This document shows, in pieces, positions 27,125 through 35,074 of a DNA stretch of 64,000 nt (positions are counted from its first letter, which is position 1; each line of letters begins with the position of its first letter). Under the pieces are notes generated by a model. It was given only the letters and a program-made list of their open reading frames with translations, was not told the origin of the DNA and did no database searches. The position numbers and the translations under genes are program-made. Origin of the DNA: Marinobacter sp. Arc7-DN-1. Its GTDB lineage: Bacteria > Pseudomonadota > Gammaproteobacteria > Pseudomonadales > Oleiphilaceae. Where the stretch lies: positions 3,720,001 to 3,784,000 of the forward strand of contig NZ_CP031848.1 in assembly GCF_003441595.1 (NCBI RefSeq). The letters are read 5' to 3'.

Positions 27125-28120
27125 TTATGTATCTGATTGTGGGCTTTTTTCCCTCTCGGGTACAACGTAGGGCAAAGGCATCGGAATAAGGACAGCGTCG
27201 GGCTGCCCTTCCGGATGAAGGTTTTTTTCACACGCATCATGGCGTACAACGGCCAGCAACTCACAACTGCCGTTACGGTATTTCACTGAGTTGACCACCT
27301 CGCCCACCGAACGCTCGCCAGCAACCAATGCACTGCCAGGAACCGGGAGTTCACCGGCCTGTTCAATCCGGAAACGAAACAGGCTCTTCTTCAGTTGGCC
27401 GAGGAAGTGCATCCGGGCAATAACCTCCTGACCGGTGTAGCAGCCCTTCTTGAAGTGGATACCGCCCACGTGTTGCCAGTTCAGCATCTGGGGAACGAAG
27501 GACTCCTGGGTGGCGGTAGTGAGGGATGCGACGCCGGCAGCGATCTCCGAGGCGTACCAGTCTGCCCGGGGCCGCTGGTCAGAGGTGTCGAGGCTGTTCT
27601 CATCCCCCGTGGTTTGCCAGAACTCAAAACGGGGTGTGCCCTCGGCGGTCGGCTCTGTTCTCACCAGGAACCCGGTATCCAGCTCGACAGAGTCCCCGGG
27701 GTCCTTCAGATTGTTTATGGCATTTCCCGCCAGGGTCTCGGCCACCCGGTTACCGAGAATACCGACAAGGCTGGCTGCCGGAATCACGTCCATGGAAGTG
27801 CCCCGGAACAGCATCAAGTACTTGCGCAGGTGGCTGATGGTGTCGTCAGCGAGATCGGTGGAAAAGTCCATCAGGATATCCTCTCCGGCCCTGACCATGC
27901 GGGTCAGGCAGTAGGCGCGGCCTTTGGGTGTTGAGGCCGCCGCCCGGGGAGAGCGCCCGGCGGTTACTTCATTGAGGTTCTGGCTGAACTGGCCCTGGAG
28001 AAACTTGTCTGTCCCCGGGCCGCTGATCCGCACGACAATCCGGTTATTCAGGACCGTCCAGCCATCACCGGGCAAAGGAAAGTCTGCAACCGCTGGTACA
28101 GGTGTGTCTGGGTCAGTCAT
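27125..28120 (-). CDS. ygfZ: tRNA-modifying / Fe-S cluster protein YgfZ
   Basis: Folate-binding, GcvT-like protein of 331 residues. It helps maintain certain iron-sulfur enzymes, including MiaB-dependent tRNA modification. The diagnostic motif KGCYTGQEVIAR, with its essential cysteine, is present at about residue 230. The N-terminal folate-binding fold begins near ISGPGTDKFLQGQFSQN. It lies 21 bases downstream of ygfX on the same strand. Confidence 0.93.
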   Translation of the reverse strand: MTDPDTPVPAVADFPLPGDGWTVLNNRIVVRISGPGTDKFLQGQFSQNLNEVTAGRSPRAAASTPKGRAYCLTRMVRAGEDILMDFSTDLADDTISHLRKYLMLFRGTSMDVIPAASLVGILGNRVAETLAGNAINNLKDPGDSVELDTGFLVRTEPTAEGTPRFEFWQTTGDENSLDTSDQRPRADWYASEIAAGVASLTTATQESFVPQMLNWQHVGGIHFKKGCYTGQEVIARMHFLGQLKKSLFRFRIEQAGELPVPGSALVAGERSVGEVVNSVKYRNGSCELLAVVRHDACEKNLHPEGQPDAVLIPMPLPYVVPEREKSPQSDT

Positions 28121-28141
28121 GGAGTGCTCCAGATCAATGCA

Positions 28142-28606
28142 TCATGTGGATGGTGGCCTGGACCGGCCCAGTCTGAGCCACATTCTCAGGCGACGGAATG
28201 CCTCTTCAGCAACGTTGCCGGGCCGGCCGGATGACGATGTCAGAAGGATAATCGTGTATGGCCGGTATCTGGTGTCTGCAGGGCGAAGTTTCAAGAGCGC
28301 CAGCCCGGACCAGACCCGGCTGGCCGCCGATGCAACTACCGGGATCTTCCGATGGTCTGCGGTTCTCGCATACAGCTGGTCCTGCTCTACAAGCAATTCT
28401 TTGACGGAGCGACGGCCTTTGAGCAGGCCGTTGCATTGAAATTGCACCAGCGCGCCCGCCAAAACGACCGGAATGGCGGCCAGCAGCCAGGCTTTGCCAG
28501 CCAGGGCCGCCACAATCAGAAATGCCAGCAGCGCCAGCCAGGGCACAGTTGCCATGACCCCGACCAGCCAGGACGGTGAGAGCGTCAGCTCAATCCGGCT
28601 GGACAC
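28142..28606 (-). CDS. ygfX: YgfX-like inner-membrane protein
   Basis: A 154-residue protein with two adjacent hydrophobic segments (about 12-30 and 36-55) and a soluble basic C-terminus, the layout of YgfX (CptA). Its start overlaps the end of sdhE by 17 bases, the same order as the E. coli sdhE-ygfX pair. In E. coli that pair has been proposed as a toxin-antitoxin system, but SdhE's flavinylation role makes this doubtful. Sequence conservation in this family is low; context carries much of the call. Confidence 0.75.
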   Translation of the reverse strand: MSSRIELTLSPSWLVGVMATVPWLALLAFLIVAALAGKAWLLAAIPVVLAGALVQFQCNGLLKGRRSVKELLVEQDQLYARTADHRKIPVVASAASRVWSGLALLKLRPADTRYRPYTIILLTSSSGRPGNVAEEAFRRLRMWLRLGRSRPPST

Positions 28607-28862
28607 GATTGAGGATTATGTCGACCATCCGTTGCAGGTCCGGATCTTCCGGGCGGCTGCGCTGCATGAACCATTCGAACATGTCGTTATCCTCGCAGCT
28701 GAGCAGTTTTTTATAGCGGGCCTGGTCGTCGGCGTTGAGCTCCCGGTAGGCCTCCTCTACAAAGGGGATCAGGAGGTTGTCCAGTTCAAGCATGCCGCGA
28801 CGGCTGTGCCACCACAGGCGGTTAAATTCTGCTTTTTCGGACGATGCAGGTGTCTCTGACAT
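28590..28862 (-). CDS. sdhE: Succinate dehydrogenase flavinylation factor SdhE
   Basis: A small 90-residue protein that promotes covalent FAD attachment to SdhA/FrdA. The key RGM motif is present in [12 protein letters not shown] (Arg-Gly-Met near 21-23), followed by the family pattern LIPFVEEAY and [14 protein letters not shown]. The ATG at 28862 gives the normal N-terminus; 28874 is an alternative. It lies 40 bases downstream of nadB, whose product is a noncovalent-FAD homologue of SdhA. Confidence 0.92.
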   Translation of the reverse strand: MSETPASSEKAEFNRLWWHSRRGMLELDNLLIPFVEEAYRELNADDQARYKKLLSCEDNDMFEWFMQRSRPEDPDLQRMVDIILNRVQPD

Positions 28863-28902
28863 AGTTTTTACCATCGAATCGTTTGTAAAAGTCGGTGTTG
28901 AT

Positions 28903-30528
28903 TCAGGGCGCAAGCGTGCGATAAGTCGTTGGTACCAGCACGGTATCACGGACCTCATGGAGCAGTCCCGGGTAATCCAGTGTGTAGTGCAGCCCACGGC
29001 TTTCCTTGCGCTGCAGTGCAGAACAGATTATCAGGTCTGATACGGTGACCAGGTTTCGCAGCTCTAGCAGGTCGTTGGTGACCCGGTAATTGCTGTAGAA
29101 CTCGCCGATTTCCGCGGACAACAGGTCGGCCCGGTGCTTGGCCCGCTGCAGTCGTTTGGTGGTCCGCACAATTCCTACGTAGTCCCACATGAAGTGGCGC
29201 AGTTCGTCCCAGTTGTGGGAAATAACAACGTCTTCATCGGAATCGCGCACCTGGCTTTCATCCCAGTCCGGGGCTTCCGGGGGCGGCGGAATATCTGCCT
29301 CACGCCGGGTAATATCTGCCGCCGCCGCCCGCCCATAGACCAGACATTCCAGCAGGGAGTTGCTGGCCATACGGTTGGCACCGTGGAGCCCGGTGAACGC
29401 CGCTTCGCCCACCACATAAAGCTGGTTGATGTCGGTTCTGGCGCGTTCGTCGCTGACAATGCCGCCGCAGGTGTAGTGGGCGGCCGGGACCACGGGAATG
29501 GGTTCTCTGGTGATATCAATGCCAAAGCCCAGGCACTTCTCGTAAATGGTCGGGAAGTGGTGCTTTATAAAGTCTTCGGGTTTGTGGCTGATATCCAGGT
29601 ACAGGTGATCGGCACCCAGGCGTTTCATCTCATGGTCAATGGCCCGGGCAACGATGTCCCGGGGTGCCAGTTCTCCGCGCGCATCGAAGCGGTCCATGAA
29701 TCGAGTGCCATCGGGCAGTTTCAGCAAGCCGCCTTCACCGCGCACTGCTTCGGTGATCAGGAAGGACTTTGCATGGGGGTGATACAGGCAGGTCGGGTGG
29801 AACTGATTAAACTCCATGTTCGCCACCCGGCAGCCGGCCCGCCATGCCATGGCGATACCATCGCCGGATGCCCCGTCCGGATTGGTGGTGTAGCGGTAGG
29901 CCTTGGAGGCGCCCCCGGTGGCAATGACGGTAAACCGGGCCCGGAACAACTCCACATGGTTGTCCTCAAGGTTCAGGATGTAGGCGCCGATACAGCGGTT
30001 ACCCGGCAGCGACAGTTTCCGGTTGGTGATCAGGTCTACCGCGACCCGGCCAGACATAAGCTCGATGTTGGGCCTGGCCTGGGCCTGGGATGTGAGGGTG
30101 GTTGAGACGGCATGACCGGTGGCATCGGCAGCGTGAATGATGCGCCGGTGGCTGTGACCGCCTTCCCGGGTCAGGTGATAGTGGGCATCCTGGTCCCGGC
30201 TGAAGTCGACTCCAGAATCAATCAGCCAGTCGATGCTTTCCTTGCCGTGCTCCACGGTGAAACGGACAGCATCCTCATGGCACAGGCCGGCCCCGGCATT
30301 CAGGGTGTCGGTGATGTGGTGTTCTGTGGAATCCTGATCATCCAGTACCGCCGCAATACCTCCCTGGGCCCAGAGGGTGGCGCCGCTGCTGATCTCGGCC
30401 TTGCTCACCACGCATACTTTCAGGTGCTCTGGCAGATTGAGAGCAACGGTCAGGCCGGCAGCACCACTGCCGATAATAAGAACATCGTATTCGCAGGACT
30501 GTGGCATCGGGTCGTTATCGCAGGCCAT
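28903..30528 (-). CDS. nadB: L-aspartate oxidase
   Basis: FAD enzyme that oxidises aspartate to iminoaspartate for quinolinate and NAD synthesis. It has 541 residues. FAD-binding [11 protein letters not shown] is near 20-30, with [15 protein letters not shown], the substrate loop HPTCLY, and [15 protein letters not shown] before [20 protein letters not shown]. The start is ATG 30528 or, more like relatives, ATG 30507. It is divergent from rpoE; nadB next to rpoE is common in gammaproteobacteria. Confidence 0.96.
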   Translation of the reverse strand: MACDNDPMPQSCEYDVLIIGSGAAGLTVALNLPEHLKVCVVSKAEISSGATLWAQGGIAAVLDDQDSTEHHITDTLNAGAGLCHEDAVRFTVEHGKESIDWLIDSGVDFSRDQDAHYHLTREGGHSHRRIIHAADATGHAVSTTLTSQAQARPNIELMSGRVAVDLITNRKLSLPGNRCIGAYILNLEDNHVELFRARFTVIATGGASKAYRYTTNPDGASGDGIAMAWRAGCRVANMEFNQFHPTCLYHPHAKSFLITEAVRGEGGLLKLPDGTRFMDRFDARGELAPRDIVARAIDHEMKRLGADHLYLDISHKPEDFIKHHFPTIYEKCLGFGIDITREPIPVVPAAHYTCGGIVSDERARTDINQLYVVGEAAFTGLHGANRMASNSLLECLVYGRAAAADITRREADIPPPPEAPDWDESQVRDSDEDVVISHNWDELRHFMWDYVGIVRTTKRLQRAKHRADLLSAEIGEFYSNYRVTNDLLELRNLVTVSDLIICSALQRKESRGLHYTLDYPGLLHEVRDTVLVPTTYRTLAP

Positions 30529-30544
30529 AATGTGGACGTGTATT

Positions 30545-30571
30545 GAACTAAACTTTACGCTTGCTGTCTAT
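30545..30571 (+). promoter_or_regulatory. Candidate sigma-E autoregulatory promoter of rpoE/algU
   Basis: GAACTA (30545-30550), a 16-base spacer and TCTAT (30567-30571) in the nadB-rpoE gap. This matches the AlgU/RpoE pattern GAACTT-N16-TCTGA with one -35 and two -10 differences, about 140 bases upstream of the rpoE start. Confidence 0.5.
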
Positions 30572-30709
30572 TTGGCCTGACAGGGTGAGCCGCCCGGCAG
30601 GTGGCGCACCCGTTTCATGAACGGACGCCGGATAGCATCAATGACGCAACGATACTTGGTACAGGCCGGACAGCTGGCCGTCAAATCAGGGAACCCCGGC
30701 AAACAGTCC

Positions 30710-31327
30710 ATGACTCCTGATACAGACAAGCAACAGGGTGAGCACCCCGACAGCCAGACAGACCTGCAGTTGGTGCGCAAGGTCAAGAGCGGTGACCGTG
30801 CCGCGTTCGACCTGCTGGTAGTCAAGTATCAGTCCAGGGTTGCGTCTATCATCAGCCGTTACGTTTACGATAGCCAGGAAGTCATGGATCTGACCCAGGA
30901 AACCTTCGTTAAGGTATTCCGGGCGATCGAACGCTTCCGTGGTGACAGCGCCTTCTATACCTGGCTTTACCGGATTGCCGTGAATACTGCCAAGAACTAT
31001 CTGGAATCCCGGGGGCGGCGTCCCCAGGGCAGTGCCGATTCGGCTGAAGCGGAGAATTTTGATGAAGGCTCGAGGCTTCGGGATACCGCTTCACCGGAAC
31101 GGCTGCTGCAGAGGGAACAGCTCCAGAAGGAGTTGACCAAGGCCATTGCCCAGTTGCCGGAAGAACTGCGTTCGGCGTTTTTGCTACGGGAATATGACGG
31201 CCTCAGTTATGAAGATATTGCCGGGATACTGGAGTGCCCCATCGGTACCGTGCGTTCACGAATTTTCAGGGCCCGGGATGCGGTTGATCGTCATCTCGGA
31301 CCTTTGCTCAACCACTCGGTCACGTAA
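30710..31327 (+). CDS. rpoE: Extracytoplasmic-stress sigma factor RpoE/AlgU
   Basis: ECF sigma factor of 205 residues. Region 2 has LLVVKYQSRVASIISRYV and FRGDSAFYTWLYRIAVNTAK, and region 4 has LPEELRSAFLLREYDGLSYE and CPIGTVRSRIFRAR. The ATG at 30710 gives a length and N-terminus like E. coli RpoE. The frame is open to 30617, but that part is poorly conserved in character. It heads the rpoE-mucA-mucB-rseC-mucD operon. The order and the anti-sigma genes behind it make the call firm; Pseudomonas calls it algU. Confidence 0.97.
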   Translation: MTPDTDKQQGEHPDSQTDLQLVRKVKSGDRAAFDLLVVKYQSRVASIISRYVYDSQEVMDLTQETFVKVFRAIERFRGDSAFYTWLYRIAVNTAKNYLESRGRRPQGSADSAEAENFDEGSRLRDTASPERLLQREQLQKELTKAIAQLPEELRSAFLLREYDGLSYEDIAGILECPIGTVRSRIFRARDAVDRHLGPLLNHSVT

Positions 31328-31342
31328 TTGAGGTTGCATCCC

Positions 31343-31903
31343 ATGGATGATCGTCTCAGAGAAACACTGTCCGCCATGATGGACGACGAAGCTGACGAAC
31401 TGTCGGTACGTCGCCTGTTGTCACACGGTAGCCAGGATGAGGTCCGGGCCCAGTGGCAGCGATGGCAGGACGTTCGGGATCTTCTGCATGACGGCCACTC
31501 ACCGGCCCATGGAGTGGATGTGAGTGTTGCTGTGCGTGAATTGCTCGATGGCCGAACGTCCGCTTCGGCGCGGTCCCAGGTCCTGCGGCCGAACACGAAT
31601 GTTCGCCGCTGGCACTGGCCTGCCGTGGCCATGGTTGCCACGGCGCTGCTCGTTGGTTTTGGCGCTGGCGCAGGTTGGGATTCTTCTGATGTCGGGCCTG
31701 CCCAGCCAGCGACTTCTGCTGCGCCAGAGGTGCCGGCACCGGACCAGCCGGTCAGGGAGATTGCACTGCAGGGTCTGGATGATGAGCAGTGGGAGTACAT
31801 GAGTCGTTATTTGCTGGAACACGCGCAGCACAACAGTGTCGGCGCCGGTCAGGGAGCCGTCGGCTATGCCCGCCTGGTCAGCGCCAATGGCAACGGTTAC
31901 TGA
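31343..31903 (+). CDS. mucA: Anti-sigma-E factor MucA/RseA
   Basis: Single-pass inner-membrane protein of 186 residues. The N-terminal cytoplasmic sigma-binding domain (MDDRLRETLSAMMDDEADEL) is at about 1-80, the transmembrane helix at about 91-110, then a periplasmic part whose C-terminus binds MucB. Regulated proteolysis by AlgW/DegS and MucP/RseP releases the sigma factor. It starts 15 bases after rpoE. A TTG at 31328 is in frame but the ATG is preferred. Confidence 0.92.
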   Translation: MDDRLRETLSAMMDDEADELSVRRLLSHGSQDEVRAQWQRWQDVRDLLHDGHSPAHGVDVSVAVRELLDGRTSASARSQVLRPNTNVRRWHWPAVAMVATALLVGFGAGAGWDSSDVGPAQPATSAAPEVPAPDQPVREIALQGLDDEQWEYMSRYLLEHAQHNSVGAGQGAVGYARLVSANGNGY

Positions 31904-31917
31904 TCCCTGGAGTGAGT

Positions 31918-32946
31918 GTGATCATACGCAAAGCCCTGAGTGCTGTTTCCCGGAATCGGTCACTGTCATTGCTGATGGCCCTGGTGGTCTTGCTTACCGG
32001 CCCAGTGCCGGCGGCGGCTGCCGATGAAGAGGAAGCAGCGGCCTGGCTCGAACGCCTCGGTCCGGCTCTGAACATGACCTCCTATCGCGGCGTTTTCGTG
32101 TACGCCCGGGGTGACCGCGTGCATTCAATGCAGATTGCGCACCGTTACAATGACGGTGTTGTCGAGGAGCGGTTGGTTCTGCAGGACGGCGGCAGCGGCG
32201 AAATCGTCCGCAAGGGAATGAACGTGGTCTGCGTGCTTCCCGAAAGGGGCCGCATCAAACTTGATCAGGTTATCCCATCCGGTCCTTTCGCCGAGGCGTT
32301 TACCAGCCAGCTGGTGCCAGTGAGCCGCTGGTATCGTGCTGAAATGAAGGGTGAGGATCGGGTCGCGGGTTACGATGTGGTGACGGTGGCCCTTCGTGCG
32401 AAAGATCCCTACCGCTACAGTCACCGGTTGTGGCTGGAGAAGTCCACGGGGCTTCTGTTAAAGAGTCATGTGCGCAATGCCGAGGGCGAGGTTCTGGAGC
32501 ATTTCCAGTTCACCAGTTTGCAGATCGGCGAAAACATCCCCGACAGTGAGTTTGAAATTCGCACCCGTGGCCGTGAAATTTCGAGGACGCTCGAGGGCTC
32601 GGCGCCTCAGGCATCGACTGTTCAGCGCATGGATGGCTGGCAGCTTGGCTGGCGACCGGACGGTTTCGTGCCGGCCGCGGCTCCGCGTTCTGGCAAGGGG
32701 AAGGCGGTTGCTTTCTCTGACGGCCTGGCGGCGTTTTCGGTCTTTGTTGAGCCCGCTGGCGCGGTAAACATGCCCACCGGCGCCTCCCGGATCGGTGCCA
32801 CGACAGTCTATATGCGCAAGGTCTGGGATGAGGGCAGAGCATTTCTGGTCACTGTTGTCGGTGAATTGCCGCCACAAACCGCTCGCCAGGTTGCTGAATC
32901 CGTCCGGATCGAGAACGCATTGGCACTTGGTGCAGGTGGGTCATGA
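31918..32946 (+). CDS. mucB: Periplasmic sigma-E regulator MucB/RseB
   Basis: Binds the periplasmic domain of the anti-sigma factor and shields it from proteolysis until lipid or lipopolysaccharide signals displace it. It has 342 residues. The signal peptide has hydrophobic residues about 17-30 and cleavage near PAAAA. The N-terminal LolA-like domain is large, and a smaller C-terminal domain starts near 235. It starts at GTG 31918 behind GGAG. Its last four bases overlap the rseC start. Confidence 0.92.
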   Translation: MIIRKALSAVSRNRSLSLLMALVVLLTGPVPAAAADEEEAAAWLERLGPALNMTSYRGVFVYARGDRVHSMQIAHRYNDGVVEERLVLQDGGSGEIVRKGMNVVCVLPERGRIKLDQVIPSGPFAEAFTSQLVPVSRWYRAEMKGEDRVAGYDVVTVALRAKDPYRYSHRLWLEKSTGLLLKSHVRNAEGEVLEHFQFTSLQIGENIPDSEFEIRTRGREISRTLEGSAPQASTVQRMDGWQLGWRPDGFVPAAAPRSGKGKAVAFSDGLAAFSVFVEPAGAVNMPTGASRIGATTVYMRKVWDEGRAFLVTVVGELPPQTARQVAESVRIENALALGAGGS

Positions 32947-33392
32947 TTACGGAAACGGGGAAAGTTGTTGCGCTCAAGGGCGACCGTGTCTGGGTTCGGA
33001 CCATCCGCGCCAGTGCGTGTCAGAGCTGTGCTGCCCGTAATGGTTGCGGGCAGAAAGTGCTGGCAGCCGCAACCGGGGGGCGGGCGAATCAGATTCTGGT
33101 GACGAACACAATTAACGCCCGGGTCGGGGATGAGGTCACCATCGGAATTGATGAGCGGGCGCTGCTTGGTGCCTCGCTGGTAGTCTATGGGATCCCGCTG
33201 ATTCTGATGGTGGTGGCGAGTGTTCTTGGCCACCATTTGTCTGGTGGGCAGGACAGTGCCGCCATGCTGGCCGCCGCAGGTGGCCTGGCCCTGGGTTTTG
33301 TGGTTGTACGCAAACTGCAGCGTCCCGGCACAACGGACTACGAGCCCCGGTTGGTTCGGGTTAACCGGATTTTCTCCCAAAACTGTCTATAA
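32943..33392 (+). CDS. rseC: SoxR-reducing / sigma-E regulatory membrane protein RseC
   Basis: A 149-residue inner-membrane protein of the RseC/MucC family. The cysteine cluster in SACQSCAARNGCG (Cys26, Cys29, Cys35) may hold an iron-sulfur cluster. Two transmembrane helices are at about 73-92 and 100-118. The ATG overlaps the mucB stop (ATGA), showing translational coupling. In E. coli the homologue affects sigma-E activity and SoxR reduction. Confidence 0.9.
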   Translation: MITETGKVVALKGDRVWVRTIRASACQSCAARNGCGQKVLAAATGGRANQILVTNTINARVGDEVTIGIDERALLGASLVVYGIPLILMVVASVLGHHLSGGQDSAAMLAAAGGLALGFVVVRKLQRPGTTDYEPRLVRVNRIFSQNCL

Positions 33393-33473
33393 ATCCTACC
33401 GTTTTTTAAGTTGAAATTCGGTGTCTTGACCCGAAAACTACTGCAAGGTCTTTGCTACACCAGGGAGTACAAC

Positions 33474-34946
33474 ATGTCGAGAACAACAGAAGTTGCCCCG
33501 CAGTCCCGGAATTTTCAGTCCGGTGGCGCACTGGCCATTCTGCTATTGGTGCTGTCCGTCATTGTGCTGACGGGTTGGAGTCAGGCAGGGTTGGCTCAGG
33601 GTTTGCCCGATTTTACCGAGCTTGTTGAAGATAACGCGGGCGCTGTGGTCAATATAAGCACGACCAGTGCGCCCAAGGCGGGGAACGCGCGGGGTATGCC
33701 GTTTGACGAGCGCCAGCTCGAACAGATGCCTGAATTTTTCCAGGACTTTTTCCGCGGCCCCCAGTCTCCCTTTGGTGGTGCTCCGGGGAACTCCCAGCCT
33801 CGCCGGTCCATGGGCTCCGGTTTTATTGTGTCTGAGGATGGCTACGTACTCACCAACAACCATGTGGTTGAAGGTGCCGATGAAATCATTGTTCGCCTGA
33901 ATGACCGGAGGGAGCTGCCGGCAACACTGGTGGGGACAGATCCACGTTCCGACATGGCGGTTCTGAAAATCGAGAATGGTGAAGATTTGCCCGTGGTGAA
34001 AATAGGCCGCTCGAGCGAGTTGAAAGTCGGTGAATGGGTGTTTGCAATCGGGTCTCCGTTCGGTTTCGATTATACGGTGACCGCTGGAATCGTCAGCGCC
34101 CTGGGTCGTTCACTGCCGTCTGAGAATTATGTTCCCTTCATCCAGACCGACGTTGCCATTAATCCGGGCAATTCCGGTGGCCCCCTGTTCAATCTGGACG
34201 GTGAAGTGGTCGGCATCAATTCCCAGATCTACACCCGCTCCGGTGGTTTTATGGGCGTCTCTTTTGCCATCCCCATTGACGATGCCATGAACGTTTTCCG
34301 CCAGTTGCGCGACAAGGGCGTCGTTTCCCGCGGCTGGCTGGGTGTATTGATTCAGGAAGTGAATCGTGATCTGGCGGAGTCCTTCGGCCTTGAACGGCCA
34401 AGAGGCGCACTGATTGCCGAAGTCATGGCAGACTCTCCGGCGCAACAGGCGGGCCTGCAGGCGGGCGATATCGTGCTTAATTACGACGGTGAACCCGTTG
34501 AGCTTTCCTCGGACTTGCCGCCAATGGTGGGTCGCACTCCGGTCGGTGAAACGGCCAATCTCAGGGTGCTCCGTGGTGGCGAAGTCATTGAACTGGGTGT
34601 CGAAATCGGCCGGCTGCCCGAGGAAGGAAGCGAGCAGGCGGTAGTTCCTTCGGGTGGCAGTGGCGGCCCATCCTCTGCACCTCTGGGTATGAGGGTGGAG
34701 CCTCTGCCGGCGGATCTTGCCGATTCCCTCGGTGTTGATGGTGGGGTGATTGTTGCCGATGTCGCCCGTGGCGCCGCTTATGAAGCCGGCATCCGACCGA
34801 GAGACGTAATCACTGAAATCAACCGCAAGAAGGTTGCCTCCGTTGCAGATTTTCGTGAGGTGGTCCGGGCGCTGCCAGACGACAAGGCGGTCTCGGTGAG
34901 AGTGGTGCGGCAGGGTCGCGCGCTGTACCTGGTGATGAAGCCCTGA
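33474..34946 (+). CDS. mucD: Periplasmic serine protease MucD/DegP
   Basis: HtrA-family protease and chaperone of 490 residues. The signal segment is at about 16-40, the trypsin-like domain has the complete triad His130 (NNHVVEG), Asp160 (RSDMAVLK) and Ser234 (GNSGGPL), and two PDZ domains start near 285 and 395. The ATG at 33474 has AGGGAG upstream. It ends the sigma-E operon, degrades misfolded envelope proteins and dampens sigma-E activation. A terminator follows. Confidence 0.96.
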   Translation: MSRTTEVAPQSRNFQSGGALAILLLVLSVIVLTGWSQAGLAQGLPDFTELVEDNAGAVVNISTTSAPKAGNARGMPFDERQLEQMPEFFQDFFRGPQSPFGGAPGNSQPRRSMGSGFIVSEDGYVLTNNHVVEGADEIIVRLNDRRELPATLVGTDPRSDMAVLKIENGEDLPVVKIGRSSELKVGEWVFAIGSPFGFDYTVTAGIVSALGRSLPSENYVPFIQTDVAINPGNSGGPLFNLDGEVVGINSQIYTRSGGFMGVSFAIPIDDAMNVFRQLRDKGVVSRGWLGVLIQEVNRDLAESFGLERPRGALIAEVMADSPAQQAGLQAGDIVLNYDGEPVELSSDLPPMVGRTPVGETANLRVLRGGEVIELGVEIGRLPEEGSEQAVVPSGGSGGPSSAPLGMRVEPLPADLADSLGVDGGVIVADVARGAAYEAGIRPRDVITEINRKKVASVADFREVVRALPDDKAVSVRVVRQGRALYLVMKP

Positions 34947-34980
34947 CCCTGAGTCACTGAGCACCAGGCAGTCTCTGAAA

Positions 34981-35020
34981 GCCCCCGGATGTGTTGAAAA
35001 CGACACACCCGGGGGCTTTT
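34981..35020 (+). terminator. Rho-independent terminator of the sigma-E operon
   Basis: An 8-bp GC stem GCCCCCGG / CCGGGGGC, extended by GTGT / ACAC pairing, then TTTTGTT. It lies 35 bases after the mucD stop and cleanly separates the operon from the GGDEF/EAL gene. Confidence 0.88.
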
Positions 35021-35074
35021 GTTATACTCGCTGTCATAAATATAAATGAGTGGCCACGGAACGGACCAGAACCC

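Noticed and set aside
28142..28862. sdhE-ygfX as a toxin-antitoxin module
   Set aside because: SdhE has an established flavinylation role and an intact RGM motif. The toxin-antitoxin proposal for the pair rests on E. coli overexpression work and nothing in this sequence adds to it.
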